64,000 nt of DNA, from the NCBI GenBank assembly GCA_945860955.1, contig CAMATH010000026.1, positions 1 through 64,000 of the forward strand, read 5' to 3'. Under the pieces are notes generated by a model. The model had not been told where the DNA came from. It searched no databases and saw nothing but the letters and a program-made list of their open reading frames with translations. The DNA is from Planctomicrobium piriforme (GTDB lineage Bacteria > Planctomycetota > Planctomycetia > Planctomycetales > Planctomycetaceae). The translations under genes were made by a program, and so were the position numbers. Shown here one piece after another: positions 46,597 to 56,356 of the stretch. Within the stretch, counting starts at the first letter, position 1, and each line of letters opens with the position of its first letter.

Positions 46597-48942
46597 TCAC
46601 GATTTCCCACGCTGTCCCTTCTTCTTCGGACCAGTTTTCGCCCCTTTCTGCAATTTCTTGGCCGAGGATTTCCCCCCGGGCTTCTTCCCCAATTTCCCCA
46701 GGGACGCTGCACCAGGTGATTTTCCCCGACGCGGGAATTTCGGGCCGGACTCAGCCTGGGGCGTGTCCGATGCGGCAGCCTTCTTGGCAGCATTCCCGGC
46801 ACGAGAGCCCACCAGTCGCAGCTCCAACTTGCGGCGGTCGATATCAACATGCGCGACGACGACGCGCACCGATTCCCCCAACTGGTGCGTTCGTCCACTC
46901 CGCCGGCCGACAATTGCCTGGGCCTCGCGCTCGAAGTAGTAGAAGTCATCATCCAGCGACGAGACCTGCACCAATCCCTCTGCCGGGACTTCGATGAGCT
47001 GGCAGAAGAATCCATATTCGGCGACCCCGGTGATCACCGCCTGGAATTCCCGACCGATTTGGCCGTTCATGTAGACCAGAAGTTTGACTTTGATCAACTC
47101 CCGCTCCGCCTGCTCGGCCCGGCGCTCGGTTTGCGAGCAATGTTCACCCGCCAATCGCAAGTCGTCCGGACTGCGGTTTCCCTTCCGATAACCCGCTTCC
47201 CCTTCCGTCAATCCGTCGAGCAATCGATGGATTGTCAGATCGGGATACCGGCGGATTGGACTGGTGAAGTGACAGTAGTTTTCCGCAGCCAGCGCGTAAT
47301 GACCGAGTTCTTCCGGGGAATAGGTCGCCTGTTTCAGACTGCGTAACAGCGCGTAGTTGATGGCCTGGCGATGGGGCGTGTCGCGAACACGTGCCAGCAG
47401 CGACTGCAAGTCGCCCCGGCTTTGCAGCCGTTTCACGTTGTAGCCCAACGCCTGAACGAATTGGGTCAGGCCACGCAACCGCACGATGTCGGGATCGGGG
47501 TGCACCCGGCGGAGAAACGGGACGCCGCGATCGGCGAGCGCCGTCGCGACCGCCACATTGGCCGCCAGCATGAATTCCTCAATGATCTGGTGACTGGCAT
47601 CGTGGGGGACTAGGTGAGCCCCCTGAACCCGACCCTGTCTGTCGATATCGACTTTGACCTCGGGAAGTTCCAGCTCAATCGCCCCCGCATCCAGCCGGCG
47701 TTTTCGCAGGATCCGCGAGAACTTCAGCATCCGCCCCAGCAATTCGAAGACTTCAGTCGAAATCCCGGGAGGCGGAACCGCCCGTTCCAGCAGCGGCATG
47801 ACTTCTTCATAGGCGAATCGCTTGGTTACCCGAATCGCGCTGCGATGAAATTCCGCATGGATGGGTATTCCTTCGGCATTGAACTCAATCAATGCGGTGC
47901 GTGTGAACCGAACCCGTCCCTGTTGCAGGCTGGCGAGCGCGTTGGAAATCAACTCGGGCAACATCGGCAGAACACGGTCGGGCAGGTAGACGCTTGTGCC
48001 TCGGCGGTACGCCTCACGATCCAGTGCCGACCCGACCGGGACAAAATGGGCGACGTCGGCGATATGGACACCGAGCAGCCAATGGCCGCGTTCAATGATC
48101 TTTAACGAAATCGCATCGTCAAAATCGCGGGCGTCGACCGGATCGATGGTGACGATGGTCTGTTCGGTCAGATCGAGTCGGTCTCCCAGTTGCGATTCGT
48201 CGAACCGCTCAGCTTGGTCGCGAGCGTCGTCAAGAACCGCCTCGGGAAATTCGTCGGACAGTCCGAATTCGTGGATGATCGAGAGCGTGTCGACCCCCGG
48301 GGCGTTCCGCGCCCCCAGAACCCGTGTGATCACCCCTTCCCCGCCTCGAAACGAGGTGGGAAATCGCACCATTTCGAAGACGACTTTGTCGCCGGGCCGC
48401 GCCCCCTTGGCCCCCGGATCGCCCACCAGAACCGGCAACGGAAATGCCGAACCGTCCACCTGGACGAACCCGTCTCCATCAGTTTCGCAGTAGACTCCGA
48501 CAAACGTGCGCGTCGCCCGCTCGACGATCTCCACCACGCGACCGCGGATGCGCTGATCCCGATGGTCGCCGCGGAGCAGTTCCACCAGAACCCGGTCCCC
48601 GGTGTGCGAGTCCCCAAGATTCTCGGCCGGTATGTAAACATCGGCGGGAGGATCGCCACTTTTGGTTGCACCGGCCCGCACAATCAAAAACCCCGCACCG
48701 GCGGCGGTTTTCCGGATCGTCCCTTCAAGCAATCCCTTGCGCGAGGTGGGCCGCAGCGTCCCGTCGGCCGCCCGGCGGATTTTTCCCGTCGCCAGCAGGC
48801 GTTCCAGTGTGGCGCGAAACGCCTCACGTCCCTTTTTGGCAACGTTCAATTGCCGGGCGAGTTCCCGGTCGGCAACGGGCTGATAACCAGGACGCGATAT
48901 TGTCTGCTGGATCTTGCGGGAGAGTTCATCCATTTGGTTCAA
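46597..48942 (-). CDS. rnr: Ribonuclease R
   Basis: The 781-residue exoribonuclease degrades structured RNA 3' to 5'. It has an N-terminal winged-helix segment, cold-shock domains, the RNB catalytic domain with VTIDPVDARDFDDAISLKII, and an S1 domain near residues 635-715 (GVAEYGFFCQLIEVPAEGLV). A Lys/Gly/Pro-rich tail (KFPRRGKSPGAASLGKLGKK and beyond) probably binds RNA. HLVPHDASHQIIEEFMLAAN and HFTSPIRRYPDLTIHR are family hallmarks. Length and order match RNase R. It is monocistronic and faces away from the sdh operon. Confidence 0.94.
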   Translation of the reverse strand: MNQMDELSRKIQQTISRPGYQPVADRELARQLNVAKKGREAFRATLERLLATGKIRRAADGTLRPTSRKGLLEGTIRKTAAGAGFLIVRAGATKSGDPPADVYIPAENLGDSHTGDRVLVELLRGDHRDQRIRGRVVEIVERATRTFVGVYCETDGDGFVQVDGSAFPLPVLVGDPGAKGARPGDKVVFEMVRFPTSFRGGEGVITRVLGARNAPGVDTLSIIHEFGLSDEFPEAVLDDARDQAERFDESQLGDRLDLTEQTIVTIDPVDARDFDDAISLKIIERGHWLLGVHIADVAHFVPVGSALDREAYRRGTSVYLPDRVLPMLPELISNALASLQQGRVRFTRTALIEFNAEGIPIHAEFHRSAIRVTKRFAYEEVMPLLERAVPPPGISTEVFELLGRMLKFSRILRKRRLDAGAIELELPEVKVDIDRQGRVQGAHLVPHDASHQIIEEFMLAANVAVATALADRGVPFLRRVHPDPDIVRLRGLTQFVQALGYNVKRLQSRGDLQSLLARVRDTPHRQAINYALLRSLKQATYSPEELGHYALAAENYCHFTSPIRRYPDLTIHRLLDGLTEGEAGYRKGNRSPDDLRLAGEHCSQTERRAEQAERELIKVKLLVYMNGQIGREFQAVITGVAEYGFFCQLIEVPAEGLVQVSSLDDDFYYFEREAQAIVGRRSGRTHQLGESVRVVVAHVDIDRRKLELRLVGSRAGNAAKKAAASDTPQAESGPKFPRRGKSPGAASLGKLGKKPGGKSSAKKLQKGAKTGPKKKGQRGKS

Positions 48943-49068
48943 TCTACCACGGGCCGGCCGTACTTGGGAACTGTCGGGTTCTGTTCGGTCGCGCGACGGT
49001 GTGATTGACTTCCGGTGTTCGACTCGTCAGTGAACCCTCCTCCTATTTCCTGATCCCTCCGAGAATCC

Positions 49069-49998
49069 ATGCCGGATCTTGATAAAGCGTCTTCATCCGC
49101 CGTGACGCCGGACGAACCTCCTCTTGACGATCTGATGATCGCGATGGATGTCGTTGACACGCTCCGCCGGGAGCAGCACGCGATCGATCGTGAACTCAAT
49201 TCCGACGAACAGGAACAACGACTGATCGAGCGCCTGCGGCAGATGTACACGTCCCAGGGAATCGAGGTCAGCGACCAGATTCTCACCGAGGGGGTTGAGG
49301 CACTTCGCCAAGACCGCTTTCGTTACGAATCGGCCGCCGCCGGCTTCGAACGCAAACTCGCTGAGTTCTATATCGACCGCTGGCATTGGTTGGGCCGACT
49401 GGGGACGCTGGTCGCGGTCTGTGCGGTCATCGGCGCGGGATACTGGCTGTTCGTCGCGGGACCACGGGCTCGGGTGCGTCGCGACCTGCCGATTGAAATC
49501 GCCAGGCTGGAAGAATCGATCACCACGGAGACTCAGGAGACTCCCACCCAAGCGCAGGCGAAACGACTCGCCGACGAAGGGCGACAGGCGTTGTCCAAAG
49601 ACGATTCGCAACTCGCCAAACGCAAGCTCGGCGAACTGCGGCAGTTGAAGGGAGAGTTGGATGTCGAATACGAACTGAGAATTGTTGCGAAAGGAGCGAC
49701 AGGTGTCTGGCGTGTCCCCAGGGAAAATCCCACCGCCCGCAATTACTACATCGTGGTCGAAGCAGTGACTCCGGATGACAAAATCCTGAAGCTTCCCATT
49801 GTGAGCGAGGAGACGGGGGCGACGCAGTTCGTTTCGAAATGGGGACTACGTGTCGAAGAAGTTGTCGCCCGACAGGTTGAAGCGGACAAAAAGGACGACG
49901 GTATCATCCAAGACCGCACGTTCGGCGTGAAGCGTCGCGGAACCACGAAGCCCGAGTACCTCATTCCCACAACGGGCGACGCGATCACCGAGTGGTGA
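49069..49998 (+). CDS. DUF6384-like membrane-anchored protein
   Basis: The 309-residue protein begins with an acidic segment with LDDLMIAMDVVDTLRREQ and a coiled-coil region up to residue 105. One membrane helix follows (LGTLVAVCAVIGAGYWLFVAG). The rest is a second coiled coil (ARLEESITTETQETPTQAQ) and a C-terminal beta-rich domain (YELRIVAKGATGVWRVP, RNYYIVVEAVT). This matches what I recall of DUF6384, whose function is unknown. It is followed within 85 bp by a long coiled-coil gene on the same strand, forming a likely two-gene operon. Confidence 0.7.
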   Translation: MPDLDKASSSAVTPDEPPLDDLMIAMDVVDTLRREQHAIDRELNSDEQEQRLIERLRQMYTSQGIEVSDQILTEGVEALRQDRFRYESAAAGFERKLAEFYIDRWHWLGRLGTLVAVCAVIGAGYWLFVAGPRARVRRDLPIEIARLEESITTETQETPTQAQAKRLADEGRQALSKDDSQLAKRKLGELRQLKGELDVEYELRIVAKGATGVWRVPRENPTARNYYIVVEAVTPDDKILKLPIVSEETGATQFVSKWGLRVEEVVARQVEADKKDDGIIQDRTFGVKRRGTTKPEYLIPTTGDAITEW

Positions 49999-50080
49999 TT
50001 GAACTGCTTGACCAAATGGTCATCAATTCACCCGAGAACAGCACCCAGTCACTTCCACCGCGACACCCGAAAGATCCACC

Positions 50081-51598
50081 GTGGCCACCGGAATCGAAAC
50101 GCTCTCTTCGATCGACCAGACACTCCAGCAGGTCCGACAAGGGATGCAGGAGACCGATCGAGAGATTCAGCGTCAGACGCAGGAGCAGGTGAAGCTCCGG
50201 CAAGAGCAGGCTTCGCTGTTTCGCGATCTCGCCCGGGTGCGTTTGAACCTGATCAACCAAGGGGCGATCGTCGCGGGATTCGACGACGCGGAACGTCACG
50301 TTCAGGATTTGCTCCGACGCCGCAACGAGAAACTCGAGCTGCTGGAACGCCAGGGAGCGGAGATTCAGACGAGACGGAAGGAACTCGAGGAACAACGCGC
50401 GGCCCAGCAAAGTCAAATCGCCGCCGCCTCGTCGGAACTCGACCGAGTTGAGGGAGAGGTTCAGCGGCGGTTGCGGGGGGAACCCGCCTATCAAACGCAG
50501 TTGGCAAAAGCCCAACAGGTCGATGGGGTCGCCCGGCACGCGGAAGAGAAATCCCTTCAGGTGGAACGCGATCACGCCGAGAAAGGAAAGCCATTCGAAG
50601 CGGATCGACTGTTCCAGTATTTGTGGAATCGCCAGTATGGAACGTCTCATTACCGGGCGAATCGCCTGCTCGAGCGGCTGGATGGCTGGGTCGCGAGATT
50701 GTGCCGATATTCCGAATCGCGGCCCAACTATCAGGCGCTGAGGGAAATCCCGCAACGGCTGGCGACTCACGCGAAACGTTCACGGCAGTTGGCCGACCGG
50801 GAGTTCGCCACGCTGAGCAGTCTGGAAGCGGCGGCGGCTGAAGCGGGTGGCGTTCTTCCGCTGCGCGAGCGTGTCGAACAGGAACGACAGGCGGCCGACC
50901 GGCTCGACGCCGCGATTAAAGCTCAGGAAGAGCAGTTCGAGGGGATCATGCGGCAAAGGTCGAAATTCGCGGGCGGGGAGGATGACGACTTTCGCTTGAG
51001 TCAGGAGACGTTGATGCGGCAACTGCAACGGGAACCGTTGCCCGAACTGATGCGACAGGCCGAAGCGACCCCAACTCCCGAAGACAACGTGATCGTCCGC
51101 CGACTCGCCGACCTGGAACAGTTCCATGGACAGGTTCTGGTCTCATTGGAACGCGCCAAGCAGTTGCACGAACGCAACCTCGACCGGGTTCGGCAACTGG
51201 AACAAGTCCGCAGAGATTTCAAACAGAACCGGTTCGATGACGTTCACTCAGTCTTTCCGGATGGCGCGATCGTCGCCACGATGCTGACCAGCTTTCTGCG
51301 AGGTTTGACGACGTCGGGCGAATTGTGGAACACAATCCAGCGGCAGCAGCGGTACCGCAAGATGGACGCAGATCCCACATTCGGCAGCGGCAGCATTCTG
51401 GGGCCGGGGGGTGGTACCTGGAGTTTTCCATTTCCCACTGGAGGGGGCGGATTTGGTGGCGGTTTTCCGGGGGGGATCCCAGGAGGATTTGGGTTCCCCA
51501 CCGGAGGCGGACGGTCTTCTGGAGGCCAGGATTCCGGGGGCAAATCAGGGGGCGGGTTCGCGCCCGGCCAGGACTTTCGCACGGGCGGAACGTTTTAG
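50081..51598 (+). CDS. Long coiled-coil protein with Gly-rich tail
   Basis: The GTG at 50081 begins a 505-residue protein. Residues 1-155 are almost unbroken coiled coil (TLQQVRQGMQETDREIQRQT and LEEQRAAQQSQIAAASSELD), residues 170-240 are globular with YLWNRQYGTSHYRANRLLER, and another coiled coil spans about 265-400. The tail from residue 430 is rich in Gly, Pro and Phe (GGGTWSFPFPTGGGGFGGG), a composition seen in disordered, phase-separating or surface-binding tails. No signal peptide is visible. It probably works with the upstream DUF6384 protein, perhaps as a membrane-tethered cytoplasmic scaffold. The family is unknown to me. Confidence 0.65.
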   Translation: MATGIETLSSIDQTLQQVRQGMQETDREIQRQTQEQVKLRQEQASLFRDLARVRLNLINQGAIVAGFDDAERHVQDLLRRRNEKLELLERQGAEIQTRRKELEEQRAAQQSQIAAASSELDRVEGEVQRRLRGEPAYQTQLAKAQQVDGVARHAEEKSLQVERDHAEKGKPFEADRLFQYLWNRQYGTSHYRANRLLERLDGWVARLCRYSESRPNYQALREIPQRLATHAKRSRQLADREFATLSSLEAAAAEAGGVLPLRERVEQERQAADRLDAAIKAQEEQFEGIMRQRSKFAGGEDDDFRLSQETLMRQLQREPLPELMRQAEATPTPEDNVIVRRLADLEQFHGQVLVSLERAKQLHERNLDRVRQLEQVRRDFKQNRFDDVHSVFPDGAIVATMLTSFLRGLTTSGELWNTIQRQQRYRKMDADPTFGSGSILGPGGGTWSFPFPTGGGGFGGGFPGGIPGGFGFPTGGGRSSGGQDSGGKSGGGFAPGQDFRTGGTF

Positions 51599-51642
51599 GA
51601 CAGGACATCGTGTGGGTCAAAACCCACTCGAAACATGCACCG

Positions 51643-52465
51643 TCACTTCGGCTGCGCGTCGGACTCTGTGGTGGAAAACCGTTTTTTTGCCCATTCCACG
51701 AAGTGCGGCAGATTGGGACCACTGGCGTGTCCACCGTCATGCTGCCGCCAGACGAGAACACCGTCCAGCAGCCCCGTGTTCACCGCCGGCATTTTTTCGG
51801 TGTGATAGTCTTCGGACACACCCAGAGTTGGCGCGCCAAACAGCCGATACGCCGGTTGCGCCGCCACGGTGGCCATATAACTCCCCTGCTGATCGAGCCA
51901 ATTGGCGTCCCCTTTTTCCGGAATTCCATAACTGATGAACGTCGAACGCGGGATTCGTTTCAAGGTAATCGAGCGCCCGCGAGGCCCCCCAACCCCAGGC
52001 GCGTAAGGCTCCCCAGTCATCCGGTTTTCGACGCTGACCCCGGTTTGTCAAACCGATAATGCCGCGGGTCAGTCCCGCGCCGTTGTCGGCCTAAATGCTG
52101 TTGGGAATCCGAATCGCGTACCCCCAACCCGCTTTGGCCAAAATCTCCGGCGGCGTCGGCCCGGGAATCCGGAACGCGGGCCGATTCGTGGTGGCACCCG
52201 GCCGGCTCCATCCGAAGAAGCTGAACATCATCAGCGTCGGGACTGGTTTTTCCACCCCCTTCGGACGCCCGACCTTCAGTTGAATCTTGACGTCGATCGT
52301 CGGACAGCGGGAGTTGTCCACCACTCCTTCCAGCGTCGTCTCAACCATTGCGACTTCGCCAGACTTTACCTCGGATTCGTCGAGGACATTCCATGGTCTT
52401 CCACCGTCGTGAACGTCACAACGGCTGACGGAGAATTCTCCTGGGCCAGAACAATACCCGGCCAT
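51643..52465 (-). pseudogene. Glucuronoyl-esterase-like gene (CE15 type), inactivated
   Basis: Pieces of one esterase remain in two frames. From 52465 the frame reads KPVPTLMMFSFFGW and AKAGWGYAIRIPNSI, then an in-frame stop at 52091-52093. The TAG stands where many homologues have CAG (Gln) before ADNGAGLTRGIIGL. The same frame continues to DDWGALRAWGWGASRALDYL. Near 51943 the sequence jumps, in another frame, to FISYGIPEKGDANWLDQQG and HDGGHASGPNLPHF. The missing middle (about 150 residues in relatives) includes the nucleophile GHSR segment. The N-terminus also looks incomplete. Nonsense mutation, deletion and frameshift together mean no activity. Confidence 0.82.
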
Positions 52466-52653
52466 GGGTGAATCCAGCCGATTGATGCAACAACGAACAC
52501 TAGGAGCGAGCCCGAGTGGAATGCAGTCAACGGAGTACTCCAGACTCAGTGGGAAACGTCAACAATTCAAGGGAGCTGACGCTCCCCGCTCGCCTGTTTC
52601 GAACTGACGTGGGACGAGTCCGAAATGCCCCACTTTATCCCGCGATATCGTCA

Positions 52654-53973
52654 TCAGGCCATTTTCGGGCGTTTCTTGGCGTTTACGCCCGACTTGCGTC
52701 CTTCCCCCAGTTGCTGCAACGCCTTTCTCAGTTCCACGGGACTGAGGTACCCGTCGCCATTCGCGTCGAGGCGGTCAAAGTTCTCTTTCAATCGGCCGCG
52801 GGCTTCGTCTTTGGAGATTTTGCCATCGCCGTTGACGTCGAGTTTTTGCAGCCGACCTTGTGGGGACTGCGAACCGGCCTTTGAATCACCCGGCTTGGAT
52901 TCTGTGGGTTTGGAAAGCGCCTTCGGAACCGGTATCCCGGTTTCACCGTCCGGGCGGCGCGGGCGATTGGGACGGGGAGATTCGCTATTGGGTGTCCCCG
53001 GCCGCTCGGGACGCGGTCCCCCGCCGGGTTGCCCCTCAGGGCCAGCACCGGGACGCCCCATTTGTCCACGTCCCCCCATCAGTTCCGGCACATCCAGAAC
53101 GCCGTCGCCATTCGCGTCCAGTTCCGCCAGCAAGTCCCCCGCTTTCTGCAACTCTTCCTTCGACAGTTTGCCGTCGTGGTCGGTATCGAGTTTCCTGAAG
53201 AACGACGGCAATGGACGCTCCATCGGCCCGTCGGGGCGAGGGCCCGCAGGATCGCCCGGCTGACCGGGATTCCGCCCCCGTGCCATCAGTTGCGTCAGTT
53301 GCTCGATCGAAAATTCTGTTTTGCCGGCGCGGTCAAACAGCGGCCGAAAGCGATCCCGCATCGCTTCAGGAATCTCTTCCAGTGTGACCTTTCCGTCCCC
53401 GTTGGCGTCTAACCGTTTGAGCATTTCACCCGGATTGTCACCCCGCCCCCCCCCCTGCCCCGCCCGCATCGCCTGAGCCATTTCCCGGCCAAACTCCTCC
53501 GTACTCAGCTCTTTCTTTCCCGCCTTTTCGAAGATCTCTTTCGCCCGATCCCGCATCCGTTCGGGCAGTTCATCCAGAGCGATTTTTCCGTCGCTGTTTT
53601 TATCGAGCCGTTGGACGAACTCGCGGGGATCAAACTGTGGCTCCCCTCCCGGCGGACGTACGCGGGGTGAGTCCCCTTCGGGGGAAGCGGGTTTCCGCGC
53701 CTGCGGTATGGCCGCCGCCAGAAACTCTTCGCGTGTCAACTCACCATTGCCGTCTTTGTCGCCGACGCGCAGGAATCGCTCGAACGCCTGCTTCCGCTCG
53801 GATCCCGCCTCGTCCGCCGTCAGCTTGCCGTCGCCGTTCGTGTCGAGTTCGTCGAACAATTTCTCGGGGGTCTTCTCGACCAACGGGGCGTCCTGCGCCA
53901 GCACCACCGTCCATGGAGAGAGGGCGACAACTGTTCCAACCAACAGTCGGCGAACCGGACCGGCAAGCGTCAT
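52654..53973 (-). CDS. Secreted protein with eight EF-hand loops
   Basis: The 439-residue protein has a signal peptide (LLVGTVVALSPWTVVLAQ). Eight calcium-binding loops of the DxNxDG type are visible: DTNGDGKLTADE, DKDGNGELTREE, DKNSDGKIALDE, DANGDGKVTLEE, DTDHDGKLSKEE, DANGDGVLDVPE, DVNGDGKISKDE and DANGDGYLSPVE. Two further loops (KAGKKELSTEE, RAGKTEFSIEQ) are degenerate. Pro/Gly-rich linkers separate them. Planctomycetes commonly export such proteins, probably as calcium-dependent scaffolds or binding partners in the cell envelope. It is divergent from the HtrA-like gene, with a shared promoter region of about 225 bp. Confidence 0.88.
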   Translation of the reverse strand: MTLAGPVRRLLVGTVVALSPWTVVLAQDAPLVEKTPEKLFDELDTNGDGKLTADEAGSERKQAFERFLRVGDKDGNGELTREEFLAAAIPQARKPASPEGDSPRVRPPGGEPQFDPREFVQRLDKNSDGKIALDELPERMRDRAKEIFEKAGKKELSTEEFGREMAQAMRAGQGGGRGDNPGEMLKRLDANGDGKVTLEEIPEAMRDRFRPLFDRAGKTEFSIEQLTQLMARGRNPGQPGDPAGPRPDGPMERPLPSFFRKLDTDHDGKLSKEELQKAGDLLAELDANGDGVLDVPELMGGRGQMGRPGAGPEGQPGGGPRPERPGTPNSESPRPNRPRRPDGETGIPVPKALSKPTESKPGDSKAGSQSPQGRLQKLDVNGDGKISKDEARGRLKENFDRLDANGDGYLSPVELRKALQQLGEGRKSGVNAKKRPKMA

Positions 53974-54198
53974 GACATATCCTTTTGTTCAGTGAGTCCT
54001 GGCTCTGGAAGCGGAATGGGGTGCGCAACGCACATTCCCTTCGTACTGAACACCGTCGACACGGGAAATGTTGCGACGCAGGAATTCCACCAAACGTGGT
54101 GGCATCCCGCCGCCCGGCGCGATAACTTCAACACTCGTATTGGTTTCGCGTTCTGGAACCTCTGTGCCGGTCTTGTGTTGCGTCCCTGGAATTCCTGC

Positions 54199-56211
54199 AT
54201 GTCACTTCTGGCTCCGCGCGCGGCGACTCGTCGAAACCCGATCCCTCTGCGGGCGATCTGGATCCTGCTCGGCTGCCTCGGCCTGTTGACGGCGACCCGC
54301 TCGGTGGCGGCGCAACAGGATCTCGACGCGAAAGAGGAGGCGGCCTTCCGTCAGGCGGCGGCACTCGTTGCCCCTTCGATCATCAAGATCGAGACGGTCG
54401 GCGGACTCGACCGGGTGCAACAGGTGCTGCTGGGCACAGGCCCGACCACCGGCGTCGCCGTCGCTGCCGACGGCTATATCATCTCCAGCGCCTTCAACTT
54501 CATCTCGCGCCCCGCGACGATCCTGGCGACGCTTCCCGACGGTCGGCGATTACCCGCGAAACAGGTCGCCACCGACCACTTGCGGATGCTGACGCTGCTG
54601 AAAATTGAAGCCGACAATCTGGTGCCGGCACAGGCCGCCCCGACCGGGGACCTGCGTGTCGGACAGTGGGCAATTGCGATGGGAAAGTCGCTGGACGAGA
54701 CCCCCAGTGTTTCGCTGGGAATCGTGAGCGCTTTGGGCCGGGTCTGGGGCAAGGCGATTCAAACTGACGCCAAAGTCTCCCCCGTGAATTACGGCGGTCC
54801 CCTGGTGGGTGTGGAGGGCAAGGTGATGGGGATCCTGGTGCCACTCTCTCCCATGGCGACAGGGGATGTCGCGGGGGTCGAATGGTACGACTCGGGAATT
54901 GGTTTCGCGATTCCGCTCGCCGACGTCTACGCGTCGCTCGATCGTCTGAAGACCGGCAAAGATCTCTTCCCGGGACTCATGGGAGTGACGCTCAAGGGTC
55001 AGGATCTCTACGAGAAGCAGGCACAGATCGACCGTGTTCGGTACGGCTCGCCGGCGTATGAGGCGGGCGTGAAGGATGGCGACACCATTGTCGAACTCGA
55101 CGGCAAACCGATTCGCGCTCAGGCGCAAATGAAGCACGTGCTGGGGAACAAGTACGCGGGAGATAAGGTGCAACTGACCGTTTCCCGCGGAACCGACCGG
55201 ATCACCCGGGAACTGACGCTGACAGACAAACTCGTGCCGTACGAATCGGCGTTTCTGGGAGTGCTGCCGGTGCGAACGGGGGCTAACCAGCCAGCGAAAC
55301 CGGGAGTTGTCGTCCGGTATGTCTACGCCGACAGCCCGGCGGCTCGAGTGGGTATTGAGCGAGGTCAGGAAATCGTTCGCGTGGGTGCCGACCCTGTGAC
55401 CAATTCGGACATGCTGTCTGACAAGATCAGCCGAATGCAACCGGGGGAAAAGGTCAAACTGGCTGTCGCGACGGCGGGACAGGAGCGCGAGGTGGAGGTG
55501 GTTCTGGGGTCGATGCCGACCACAGTGCCGGTCGATATTCGCCCGTCGCCGCAGCCCCCGCGCGAGAAGGATCTCGCCGACGCCACGCTGAAGCTCGGCC
55601 GATTCAGTGAAAAGAGCGAAGCACACGATCACGAGTATTGGGCATTTGTCCCCGAGGACTACAATCCGGACTTTGAATACTCGCTGCTGGTCTGGCTGCA
55701 TCCGCCGGGTGATTCGATGGAGGCGGCGATGCTCAAGGCCTGGCAGACGCACTGTGAGGAGTGGGGAATCATTCTGCTGGCCCCGAAGGCGAAGAACCTG
55801 GCGGGCTGGACTCCCGACGAGACGGAATTCGTCAAAGATCTGACCGAACAGTTTCAGCAGAAGTACAAGATCGATCGGACGCGAACGGCGCTGCACACCC
55901 ATGCGGCCACCGGCATGTTCGCGTTCGGCCTGACCTTCAAACACCGCACGCTGTTCCGCGGCATGATCGGCTCGGCCTGCTCGCTTCCCGGACCACCGCC
56001 CGACAATGAACCCGAGTCCCGCCAGCAGTTCCACCTGACCAGTGTCGACACCGATCCACTGCATCGCCTGGTTCTGATGACGGCGAAGGCGCTGCGCGAT
56101 CAGACGTTTCCCGTGGTGCATACCATTCTGCATGCCGGTGGAGGGAAATACCCCGGCGGCAGCACGCTGCTGGAAATGGCGATCTGGCTGGATTCGCTCG
56201 ATCGGATCTAG
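54199..56211 (+). CDS. HtrA-like pseudoprotease with two PDZ domains and a hydrolase-like C-terminus
   Basis: The start is set at the ATG at 54199, which opens a signal peptide (AIWILLGCLGLLTATRSVAA); upstream in-frame codons show no coding features. The product is 670 residues: trypsin-like HtrA domain (about 40-250), two PDZ domains (about 260-450) and an alpha/beta-hydrolase-like domain (about 465-670, YSLLVWLHPPGDS). The expected catalytic His, Asp and Ser of HtrA align with F99, M130 and Y198 (VNYGGPLVG instead of GNSGGP). The nucleophile elbow of the hydrolase reads THAATG, so Ser is replaced by A569. Both enzymes look inactive by eye. It may be a periplasmic binding or chaperone-like scaffold. 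Confidence 0.75.
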   Translation: MSLLAPRAATRRNPIPLRAIWILLGCLGLLTATRSVAAQQDLDAKEEAAFRQAAALVAPSIIKIETVGGLDRVQQVLLGTGPTTGVAVAADGYIISSAFNFISRPATILATLPDGRRLPAKQVATDHLRMLTLLKIEADNLVPAQAAPTGDLRVGQWAIAMGKSLDETPSVSLGIVSALGRVWGKAIQTDAKVSPVNYGGPLVGVEGKVMGILVPLSPMATGDVAGVEWYDSGIGFAIPLADVYASLDRLKTGKDLFPGLMGVTLKGQDLYEKQAQIDRVRYGSPAYEAGVKDGDTIVELDGKPIRAQAQMKHVLGNKYAGDKVQLTVSRGTDRITRELTLTDKLVPYESAFLGVLPVRTGANQPAKPGVVVRYVYADSPAARVGIERGQEIVRVGADPVTNSDMLSDKISRMQPGEKVKLAVATAGQEREVEVVLGSMPTTVPVDIRPSPQPPREKDLADATLKLGRFSEKSEAHDHEYWAFVPEDYNPDFEYSLLVWLHPPGDSMEAAMLKAWQTHCEEWGIILLAPKAKNLAGWTPDETEFVKDLTEQFQQKYKIDRTRTALHTHAATGMFAFGLTFKHRTLFRGMIGSACSLPGPPPDNEPESRQQFHLTSVDTDPLHRLVLMTAKALRDQTFPVVHTILHAGGGKYPGGSTLLEMAIWLDSLDRI

Positions 56212-56356
56212 GCGTCGTCGTCAAATCTATCCGAAAATCGCTGGCTTTCGGCCGTGGAACTCAAATGTTCTGCGCTCCAACCCGCAAGCGACCATCGGGA
56301 GCTGTCAATCGCAACTTCGAGCGGCAGCTCGGACCGGGTCAAGGGCCGCGCCCTTG

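Noticed and set aside
53992-54198. Upstream extension of the HtrA-like gene to 53992
   Set aside because: The signal peptide begins at 54199, and the extra 69 codons overlap the promoter region shared with the EF-hand gene and look non-coding.
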